Positions 1 to 3,904 of a stretch of DNA of 6,866 nt are shown one piece after another. Position numbers and translations under genes: made by a program. The notes under the pieces were generated by a model. The model was not told the DNA's origin and did not search any database. It saw only the letters and a program-made list of their open reading frames with translations. The DNA is from Candidatus Woesearchaeota archaeon (GTDB taxonomy: Archaea > Nanobdellota > Nanobdellia > Woesearchaeales > ARS49). Positions within the stretch are counted from its first letter, which is position 1. Each line of letters starts with the position of its first letter. The stretch covers positions 1 through 6,866 of the forward strand of contig JACQNB010000032.1 in the NCBI GenBank assembly GCA_016203265.1, given 5' to 3'.

Positions 1-215
1 AGTCGTTCCTGCTCGTCCTTGTGCTGCCAGGTCGACATGCCCTTGTCCAAGTCGCCCGCGGATTTCTCCGACATCAAGCCGGCTGCGGCAAGCAAGTTGT
101 CCGTGAACGCGGTCTTGCCGTGGTGGATGTGCGCGCTCGTAGCAATGTTACGAATGTTCTTCTGCGCGCTCGACAAACGCCTCATCTTGTCAATCTGGGA
201 CTCTTTTTCTGCCAT
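1..215 (-). CDS. fusA: Elongation factor 2 (aEF-2), N-terminal part; 3' end outside window
   Basis: This is the translocation GTPase that moves tRNA and mRNA through the ribosome in the cytoplasm. Only the first 71 codons lie in the window; the gene runs off the left edge. The translation reads NIRNIATSAHIHHGKT and then TDNLLAAAGLMSE, the start of the EF-2/EF-G G domain with its G1 (P-loop) at residues 28-35, followed by WQHKDEQER leading toward switch I. Canonical aEF-2 has AHIDHGKT, so residue 31 is His where Asp is usual. IF-2 is excluded because its G1 is GHVDHGKT in a different context. The ATG lies 2 bases after the NDK stop, and GGAGTGA inside the end of the NDK gene serves as ribosome binding site about 10 bases upstream, so translation is probably coupled. 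The family assignment is firm; the DPANN affinity is inferred. Confidence 0.93.
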   Translation of the reverse strand, partial: MAEKESQIDKMRRLSSAQKNIRNIATSAHIHHGKTAFTDNLLAAAGLMSEKSAGDLDKGMSTWQHKDEQER

Positions 216-217
216 GG

Positions 218-790
218 TTAGTTCGTCACTCCGTAGATGACTTTGTAGTCTTGTTTGGTGTATGTGTAAAGTTCATTTGACTTGAACCAGAGCGCGATCT
301 CTCGCTCGGCCTCCTCGACCTTGCCGGACGCGTGCACGAGGTTCCGGATGACCCTCTTTTCGGCATCCGCCATCGCGAAGCTGTCGACGCTGAAGTCACC
401 GCGGATCGTGCCCATGGCCGCCTGCCTCGGTTCGGTGTGACCAACAATCTTCCGGCCGGCTTCCACGACGTGCGGTCCCTGAAAGACGAGCGCGAGCACG
501 GGGCCCTTGAGGCAGTCCATGTTCCACTTCCTGATCCTTGCGCCGATTTCCTCGTCGGTTTCCTTCATTTCGATGCCTTTCGATTTCATCGATGCGCGCG
601 TCTTTTCGCCCACTGACTTTTTCCAGACGGGGTCGTCGGCGTAATGCTCGCCGAGCAGCTTTTCGCCGGGCACGAGCATTTTCGCGCCGCAAATCCAGAA
701 ACCCATGCGCTCGAAGCGCCGCGTGATCTCGCCGACAAGTCCGCGTTGGACTCCGTCCGGCTTCACGATGATCAGCGTTCGTTCAATCAT
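218..790 (-). CDS. ndk: Nucleoside diphosphate kinase, long archaeal form
   Basis: NDK transfers the gamma phosphate from ATP to other NDPs through a phosphohistidine and supplies GTP for translation. The 190-residue product begins IERTLIIVKPDGVQRGLVGEI, the NDK signature N-terminus, which fixes the start. The nucleotide-site segment GHTEPRQAAMGTIRGDF lies at about 117-133, and the catalytic His is H153 in NLVHASG, with E159 and AEREIALWF following. Most NDKs have about 140-150 residues. The extra length is an insert of roughly 35 residues at about 52-92, between the helix ending HYAD and the strand GPVLALVFQG, plus a C-terminal tail. The active-site motif is usually N-x-x-H-G-S-D; here it is H-A-S-G, so the Asp is replaced by Gly. 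The gene starts 13 bases after eL24, and its ribosome binding site (GGGGTTG) is weak. Confidence 0.96.
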   Translation of the reverse strand: MIERTLIIVKPDGVQRGLVGEITRRFERMGFWICGAKMLVPGEKLLGEHYADDPVWKKSVGEKTRASMKSKGIEMKETDEEIGARIRKWNMDCLKGPVLALVFQGPHVVEAGRKIVGHTEPRQAAMGTIRGDFSVDSFAMADAEKRVIRNLVHASGKVEEAEREIALWFKSNELYTYTKQDYKVIYGVTN

Positions 791-803
791 TCAACAACCC
801 CAA

Positions 804-1028
804 TTACTTCTTTGCTTCTGTTTTTGACTCGGAAGCCGCCTTTTTTGCCGCCTTCTTGTCGTGCTGGTAGCCGAAGGTCCATTTCATCTCTCTGCCCACG
901 CGACCCAGCTTCATCTGGTTCTTCTCGCACTTCATGGAACAGAAGTGCATGATCCTGCCGTCTTTGAGCACGAGCATCTTGCCCGTGCCGACCTCGATGT
1001 TGTGCCTGCAAAAGGAACAGCGTGCCAT
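804..1028 (-). CDS. rpl24e: Large-subunit ribosomal protein eL24 (L24e)
   Basis: This is a small zinc-ribbon protein of the large ribosomal subunit. The 74 residues show C4-x2-C7 and C30-x3-C34, the four zinc ligands of eL24, within MARCSFCRHNIEVGTGKM and the segment HFCSMKCEKNQMKLGR. The aromatic MKWTFGY at about 48-54 ends the conserved domain. A Lys/Ala-rich tail of about 20 residues follows and is probably disordered and RNA-binding. The ATG directly abuts the stop of eS28 (TAA then ATG, no gap), which suggests re-initiation or coupled translation. Its place between eS28 and NDK is the classic archaeal arrangement. Confidence 0.96.
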   Translation of the reverse strand: MARCSFCRHNIEVGTGKMLVLKDGRIMHFCSMKCEKNQMKLGRVGREMKWTFGYQHDKKAAKKAASESKTEAKK

Positions 1029-1409
1029 TTAAGCGCTCCCGCGTCCGCCCTTGCCGAGCGGCCGCGCTTCCATTTCCGTCTCTCGAAGCATGAGGATGTC
1101 ATCCTTCTGGACCGGACCCTTGACGTTGCGTCTCAAGACCTTATCCTGGTCTCGGCCCGTGAGCACACGGACGCGCACTTGGATTGCCTCGCCTCGCGAG
1201 CCCGTGCGTCCGACAATCTCCTCCACGCGCGACGGGAATGACAGCGAAAACTTGACTGCTTCGGCTCCCCGGGCTGCCGTTGCGGCAACGCGAGCTTCGC
1301 CCTTGCCTGCCGGAGCTGCCGCCGGTTTTGCTCCTGCGGCAGGACTTGGCGAGCTTGGTGCCTTCGGAGGCACACTCGAGGCCTTTGTTTCTTTTTTCGC
1401 GTCCGCCAT
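1029..1409 (-). CDS. rps28e: Small-subunit ribosomal protein eS28 with long N-terminal extension
   Basis: eS28 is an OB-fold protein near the mRNA exit/E site of the small subunit. The conserved domain covers about residues 60-118 of 126: [20 protein letters not shown], then [18 protein letters not shown] and the family hallmark [13 protein letters not shown] (104-116). Family members are usually about 70 residues. Here roughly 50 N-terminal residues rich in Ala, Pro, Lys and Ser precede the domain and look disordered. I chose the ATG at 1409, one base after the L7Ae stop. The same frame remains open further upstream, but only by reading through the L7Ae gene out of frame, and that stretch has no conserved content. 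The ribosome binding site (GAAGGC within the end of L7Ae) is modest, so coupling to L7Ae is likely. Identity is secure; the length of the extension depends on the chosen start. Confidence 0.93.
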   Translation of the reverse strand: MADAKKETKASSVPPKAPSSPSPAAGAKPAAAPAGKGEARVAATAARGAEAVKFSLSFPSRVEEIVGRTGSRGEAIQVRVRVLTGRDQDKVLRRNVKGPVQKDDILMLRETEMEARPLGKGGRGSA

Positions 1410-1410
1410 C

Positions 1411-1737
1411 TTACATTGCCTTCTTGAGTTCTGCGATGATCTTCTTGGCGTCGCCTTCCTCGATGATTGCGATTGCCGCCGTGGGAACGCCGATGCCGGC
1501 TGCCTGGCCGAGCTCTTCCTTGCTGTCAACCGTGATACAGGGGATGCCCTTTTCCTTCGCGATGAGCGGGATGTGCATGACGACTTCCGCCGGCTGCACG
1601 TCCTTGGCGATGACCGCGAGCTTTGCGGTGCCTCTCTCCACGGCTTTCGTGACTTCGTTCGCGCCCTTCTTGATCTTGCCGGACGCGCGCGCCATCTCGA
1701 TCGCCTGAAGTGCGTTGTCCGCCTGTTCGTTTGTCAT
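1411..1737 (-). CDS. rpl7ae: Ribosomal protein eL8/L7Ae, kink-turn RNA-binding protein
   Basis: In Archaea, L7Ae binds kink-turns in 23S rRNA, box C/D and H/ACA guide RNAs and RNase P RNA. The 108-residue product is close to the family's usual length of about 120. The RNA-binding signature [12 protein letters not shown] spans 20-31, with N27, E28 and K31 at the sites that contact the sheared G-A pairs. The core [20 protein letters not shown] follows, and loop 9 ([14 protein letters not shown], 78-91) sets k-turn specificity. It is the first gene of the operon. A strong ribosome binding site AGGAGG (minus strand over 1747-1752) precedes the ATG. That site lies in a hairpin within an unusually structured leader. 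L7Ae is known to bind its own 5' leader in Sulfolobus, so autoregulation is plausible here, although I find no complete kink-turn. Confidence 0.97.
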   Translation of the reverse strand: MTNEQADNALQAIEMARASGKIKKGANEVTKAVERGTAKLAVIAKDVQPAEVVMHIPLIAKEKGIPCITVDSKEELGQAAGIGVPTAAIAIIEEGDAKKIIAELKKAM

Positions 1738-1743
1738 GGTTGG

Positions 1744-1824
1744 TTTCCTCCTGAGGAAAACGTAGAACGTTAACCCCTCAATTCGTGCCTACTATTATAG
1801 GCAGTCATTATCTCATCAGAGATA
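1744..1824 (-). promoter_or_regulatory. Structured 5' leader of L7Ae: four tandem short hairpins
   Basis: Read along the L7Ae transcript, four perfect inverted repeats follow one another. H1 is TATCTC-TGAT-GAGATA (1824-1809). H2 is TGCCTA-TAATAG-TAGGCA (1803-1786). H3 is AACGT-TCT-ACGTT (1771-1759). H4 is TTTCCT-CAGG-AGGAAA (1759-1744), whose loop and 3' arm hold the AGGAGG ribosome binding site. The string TGATGA in H1 resembles a box C/kink-turn half. The arrangement suggests translational control of the operon's first gene, possibly by L7Ae itself. This is seen by eye and has not been folded. Confidence 0.5.
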
Positions 1825-1845
1825 CCTTTGGTTCACGATGACCTC

Positions 1846-1853
1846 TTTATAAA
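1846..1853 (-). promoter_or_regulatory. Palindromic TATA box (TTTATAAA), likely operon promoter
   Basis: TTTATAAA sits inside CTTTATAAAG (1845-1854), a perfect palindrome. About 25 bases downstream on the minus strand puts the transcript start near 1824, exactly at the first leader hairpin, which gives a leader of about 87 bases. Because it is symmetric, it could also drive the plus-strand gene at 1936. A second, weaker candidate for the operon is CTATAAT near 1794-1800. Confidence 0.6.
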
Positions 1854-1897
1854 GGTTACGGAGAAGGACTGCAATTATGTTCTTTATCACCCACATG

Positions 1898-1905
1898 CAT
1901 AAAAA
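1898..1905 (+). promoter_or_regulatory. TATA box for the 100-residue gene
   Basis: GCATAAAA at 1898-1905 lies about 33 bases before the ATG at 1936, giving a predicted start near 1927 and a very short leader that contains GGTGGT. A small imperfect palindrome, GTCATCTGAC (1910-1919), lies between this box and the start codon. The palindromic TATA at 1846-1853 is an alternative. Confidence 0.5.
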
Positions 1906-1935
1906 GGTAGTCATCTGACGGTCCTCGGTGGTCGT

Positions 1936-2238
1936 ATGGCAGAAGCAGATGTCAAGAGTTATTCCGTGATTGTCGTTAAGGATCCGAAGTCAGGAGAGGA
2001 AGATGATCTTTTCATTGGACGATTGCATGGCGAACGCCGATTGCTTGGTACGCGACCGTCTGCTTTTCGTTACTTGTTCACCGAACGCGAATGTACCATC
2101 ATGAATAAAGGCAAAGTAACGTTTCCGGAAGGACGCGCCGAAATTTCCGATCTCGTCGAAGGAGATATCATTACCGTCACACGCGATGATGGAAATGCTG
2201 GGCCGTGTAGCGGCGCGATTTATCAGCGGCGAAGATAA
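1936..2238 (+). CDS. Conserved-looking small protein of unknown function
   Basis: I do not recognise this 100-residue protein. It has no signal peptide or membrane segment. The pattern suggests a small beta-rich fold: strand SYSVIVVKD (about 8-16), an acidic turn GEEDD, strand LFIGRLHG, a basic stretch with FRYLFTERECTIMNKGKV (about 44-61), then ISDLVEGDIITVTRDDG (about 70-86), which looks like the closing strands of a beta barrel, and a basic tail ending RRR. Mixed codon use with many A/T-ending codons differs from the strongly G/C-ending ribosomal genes, which suggests modest expression or a different history. It is transcribed divergently from L7Ae and converges on the 300-residue gene with 8 bases between the stops. 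The clear promoter and GGTG before the ATG support a real gene. Confidence 0.75.
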   Translation: MAEADVKSYSVIVVKDPKSGEEDDLFIGRLHGERRLLGTRPSAFRYLFTERECTIMNKGKVTFPEGRAEISDLVEGDIITVTRDDGNAGPCSGAIYQRRR

Positions 2239-2260
2239 CTTGTTTTCTACTTCTTCCTTC
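2239..2260 (+). terminator. T-rich terminator of the 100-residue gene
   Basis: A pyrimidine-rich run (CTTGTTTTCTACTTCTTCC) begins right after the TAA at 2236-2238. Archaeal transcription often ends at such T tracts without a hairpin. It overlaps the last codons of the convergent 300-residue gene. Confidence 0.5.
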
Positions 2261-3149
2261 GCGAGAAGTCCTTGTGCAGTTCCTTGTGGTGCTTCGACGT
2301 CTTGCGCTCCTTGCGCGTGTCGAAGATCTTCTTGGTGAGCAGCATCGCCACTCCCGCGCCCGGAAGGATGTTGCCCGCGACCTCCGTTGAGATGTCGAAC
2401 ACGGTCTCGCCCGACCAATACTTCTTCGTCAAATCTGCCACGAGGCTGACGCCCTTCTGCCACGTTCCCGTGATGCCGTCGACCTCGATCGTGGCCTGCT
2501 TGTCGCGATTCTCCTCCTTGAACTCGAACACGTGGATGGGCGCGAGATACAGCGTGAGCTTGTTGATGACGACGCGCTCATCGAGCACCTCATCGGCCTG
2601 GATGGGCTTGATGATGTCCTTGTAGATCATGTTCAGCAGGTACGACGCGCGGATCTGGACGGGCATGATGTCGTGGTCTGATCTCTGCAGGTCCTTGAGG
2701 TCGCGCAGGAACTTGGACTTGCTGTCGAGATACTTGGCGTAGTCCTTGCCCTTCTCGCGCAGCGCGTCCTGCACCGTCTCCTTCCTGAAATGCTCGAAGC
2801 AATGGTCGGTGCCCTCGAACAGGATGACGGGCTCGTCCGGATGCACCTTGAGCGTGTGCTTCGCGATGGTGACGCTCTGCACTTCCGGGGCGACCGGGAA
2901 CTGGTACGTGTTCTTGCGCTTGTACTCGAAGAAGCTCTCCGCCTGGATGTGCCAGAACGGCTCGAACCGTTTCCGGTACCCGGTGAGGATGATGTCGCCG
3001 CGCGAACGGTCAAAGGCCTTCATGATGCCCGTCAACGTGCCGAAGGCGGCCGCCTTGTGCCTTTCCGCGATCTCCTGCGCCTGGTCGCGGTCGTACGCGT
3101 CCTCGAGCATCTGGATGGTCTTCGCGTTCTTGGCGAATTCGATGTGCAT
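2247..3149 (-). CDS. Protein of unknown function, 300 residues, leaderless
   Basis: I cannot name this family. The product starts MHIEFAKNAKTIQMLEDAYD, a basic amphipathic helical region, followed by GDIILTGYRKRFEPFWHI (about 51-68) and QAESFFEYKRKNTYQFPV. A mixed charged section with FEGTDHCFEHFRKETVQDAL and a Lys/Asp-rich helical stretch comes next, then strands around LTLYLAPIHVFEFKEE. Near the C-terminus GNILPGAGVAMLLTKKIF could be a short membrane-associated or buried helix, followed by a very basic tail (HHKELHKDFSRRKK). The frame is open up to 3227, but I chose the ATG at 3149 because a TATA box lies at 3171-3178. Its expected transcript start is at 3149-3150, and the longer start would lie upstream of the promoter. 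Strong G/C-ending codon use suggests a resident, well-expressed gene. Confidence 0.82.
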   Translation of the reverse strand: MHIEFAKNAKTIQMLEDAYDRDQAQEIAERHKAAAFGTLTGIMKAFDRSRGDIILTGYRKRFEPFWHIQAESFFEYKRKNTYQFPVAPEVQSVTIAKHTLKVHPDEPVILFEGTDHCFEHFRKETVQDALREKGKDYAKYLDSKSKFLRDLKDLQRSDHDIMPVQIRASYLLNMIYKDIIKPIQADEVLDERVVINKLTLYLAPIHVFEFKEENRDKQATIEVDGITGTWQKGVSLVADLTKKYWSGETVFDISTEVAGNILPGAGVAMLLTKKIFDTRKERKTSKHHKELHKDFSRRKK

Positions 3150-3167
3150 GCGCCGTCTGTGGGCGCA
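3149..3167 (-). repeat. Perfect inverted repeat over the start of the 300-residue gene
   Basis: TGCGCC (3149-3154) and GGCGCA (3162-3167) are perfect 6-base complements separated by 7 bases. The repeat fills the space between the TATA box and the ATG and spans the predicted transcript start, so it could be an operator. Confidence 0.5.
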
Positions 3168-3170
3168 CTC

Positions 3171-3178
3171 ATTTAAAT
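3171..3178 (-). promoter_or_regulatory. TATA box (ATTTAAAT) of the 300-residue gene
   Basis: On the minus strand the context is CTATTTAAATGAG. The centre is about 25 bases from the ATG at 3149, the spacing expected for a leaderless archaeal transcript. This is the main evidence for the shorter start. Confidence 0.72.
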
Positions 3179-3256
3179 AGCTTGCGCCGGAAGGCCCCTG
3201 CCTGCGTCCTGTTGCCATTTTTGGCATGTATCATCCCACCGTCGAGAAAAGATAGT

Positions 3257-3264
3257 TTTAAATA
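3257..3264 (+). promoter_or_regulatory. TATA box (TTTAAATA) of the RHH/membrane-protein unit
   Basis: The box lies with its centre about 26 bases before the ATG at 3287, so transcription should begin at or within a base or two of the start codon and the mRNA should be leaderless. No ribosome binding site is seen before this ATG, which agrees. Confidence 0.75.
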
Positions 3265-3267
3265 TGC

Positions 3268-3283
3268 TTGAGATATCTATCAA
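3268..3283 (+). promoter_or_regulatory. Candidate operator between TATA and start of the RHH gene
   Basis: TTGAGATATCTATCAA is an imperfect dyad (6 of 8 positions paired) with the perfect 8-base palindrome AGATATCT inside. It lies between the TATA box and the start codon. RHH proteins often bind such short dyads over their own promoters, so autorepression is a reasonable guess. Confidence 0.4.
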
Positions 3284-3286
3284 TAT

Positions 3287-3469
3287 ATGTCGCGCAAAGT
3301 GCTGCTGACGGTCCATCCCGCGATCTTCCGGCAGCTGCAGTCGCGGCAGAAGGAAGGCTACGGCTCGGTGCAGGAAGTCATCAACGAGATTTTGCGCAAG
3401 GAGTTCCTGAAGGCCAAGCGAATCCCGAAACAGCCCAAGAAAAAAACCTACGACGACTATTTGAGGTGA
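3287..3469 (+). CDS. Small ribbon-helix-helix DNA-binding protein
   Basis: The 60-residue protein fits the RHH (MetJ/Arc) fold. It has a beta strand at about 3-9 (RKVLLTV), helix A at about 11-22 (PAIFRQLQSRQK), the turn GYGS at 24-27, and helix B at about 27-44 (SVQEVINEILRKEFLKAK). A basic tail (KQPKKKTYDDYLR) follows. RHH proteins act as dimers whose paired strands enter the DNA major groove; K4, L6 and T8 would face DNA. It is the first gene of a two-gene unit with a TATA box placed for leaderless transcription and a dyad over the start. Its last codons contain the ribosome binding site for the next gene. The regulatory target is unknown; autoregulation is inferred from the dyad. An antitoxin role is possible by fold alone, but the partner does not look like a toxin of a known family. 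Confidence 0.85.
   Translation: MSRKVLLTVHPAIFRQLQSRQKEGYGSVQEVINEILRKEFLKAKRIPKQPKKKTYDDYLR
3463..3469 (+). promoter_or_regulatory. Ribosome binding site GAGGTGA overlapping the RHH stop codon
   Basis: GAGGTGA is a full-strength archaeal ribosome binding site. Its last three bases are the TGA stop of the RHH gene, and the next ATG follows 3 bases later. This ties translation of the membrane protein to termination on the RHH gene. Confidence 0.8.
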
Positions 3470-3472
3470 ACC

Positions 3473-3808
3473 ATGGATCCCCTATTCATCACGGCGGCGC
3501 AATTCGGGGCCGCAGGCGCGCTCATCCGGGCCGTGCTCGGGCTGCTGAAGATGCTCCTGTCCCGCAAGAAGCCCAACTGGACCGTGTTCTGCATGCTTTT
3601 GATATTCAACACGATCGCGGGCATCTTCCTCGCGATACTGTTCAACCAGCAGCCCGTGCTGTCGCTATTGATAGGCTATGCGTCGTTCGAACTGCTGGAC
3701 GCGCTCAACAAAATCATCAAGTTCAAGTCCGTCAGCATCACGCCCGGCATGGGCATCAAGTCGGTCCCCAAGCGGACGCTGTTCGATGAGATGATGGAGT
3801 TTCGGTAA
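3473..3808 (+). CDS. Small integral membrane protein of unknown function
   Basis: The 111-residue protein has about three hydrophobic segments: about 4-29 (LFITAAQFGAAGALIRAVLG and on), 37-58 (TVFCMLLIFNTIAGIFLAIL) and 61-78 (PVLSLLIGYASFELLDAL). The first and second are separated by the basic loop SRKKPN, which by the positive-inside rule should be cytoplasmic. The C-terminal third (about 79-111) is soluble and basic with KFKSVSITPGMGIKSVPKRT. The small size and hydrophobic layout recall holin-like or small scaffold membrane proteins, but I recognise no family. It is translationally coupled to the RHH gene and presumably made with it. It is strongly G/C-ending in codon use and ends at a T-rich tract. 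Confidence 0.82.
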   Translation: MDPLFITAAQFGAAGALIRAVLGLLKMLLSRKKPNWTVFCMLLIFNTIAGIFLAILFNQQPVLSLLIGYASFELLDALNKIIKFKSVSITPGMGIKSVPKRTLFDEMMEFR

Positions 3809-3835
3809 TCTGTTTTGTTTTTGCGACGACAAAAC
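3809..3835 (+). terminator. T-rich terminator after the membrane-protein gene
   Basis: Immediately after the TAA, TCTGTTTTGTTTTT (3809-3822) gives two T runs. GTTTTG (3812-3817) and CAAAAC (3830-3835) are also exact inverted repeats, so a weak stem-loop is possible. T runs alone are sufficient for many archaeal terminators. Confidence 0.5.
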
Positions 3836-3857
3836 TATATTCTAGAGACACTGAATC

Positions 3858-3865
3858 TTTAAATA
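3858..3865 (+). promoter_or_regulatory. TATA box (TTTAAATA) of the 587-residue gene
   Basis: The predicted transcript start is near 3886, giving a leader of roughly 19 bases that includes the ribosome binding site GAGGTG (3889-3894), 10 bases before the ATG. Confidence 0.75.
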
Positions 3866-3866
3866 G

Positions 3867-3891
3867 CTCTCGAACGGTGATAACGCGAGAG
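3867..3891 (+). repeat. Inverted repeat CTCTCG-N13-CGAGAG over the initiation region
   Basis: CTCTCG (3867-3872) and CGAGAG (3886-3891) are exact complements. The repeat begins 2 bases after the TATA box and ends within the ribosome binding site. If transcription starts near 3886, the left arm is not in the RNA, so a DNA operator is more likely than an RNA hairpin. Confidence 0.5.
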
Positions 3892-3904
3892 GTGGGGGTG
3901 TTGT

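Noticed and set aside
1410..1529. Upstream extension of the eS28 reading frame through the L7Ae gene
   Set aside because: It overlaps L7Ae in another frame, is Arg/Ser-rich with no conserved content, and the ATG at 1409 fits the operon spacing.
1051..1773. 240-residue open frame on the plus strand
   Set aside because: It lies antisense to eS28 and L7Ae, whose identities are certain; it is a by-product of high GC content.
1738..1830. Complete kink-turn or box C/D guide RNA in the L7Ae leader
   Set aside because: TGATGA is present, but no separate CTGA (box D) partner or facing G-A pairs at the right distance could be found by eye.
1990..2463. 157-residue open frame on the minus strand
   Set aside because: It crosses the ends of two convergent genes that have their own promoters, and shows no start signals.
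3150..3227. Upstream start for the 300-residue gene
   Set aside because: It would place the start codon upstream of a well-formed TATA box whose predicted transcript start falls at 3149-3150.
3287..3808. Classical toxin-antitoxin operon
   Set aside because: The RHH fold fits an antitoxin, but the second gene is a multi-segment membrane protein without features of a known toxin family, so the label is not supported.
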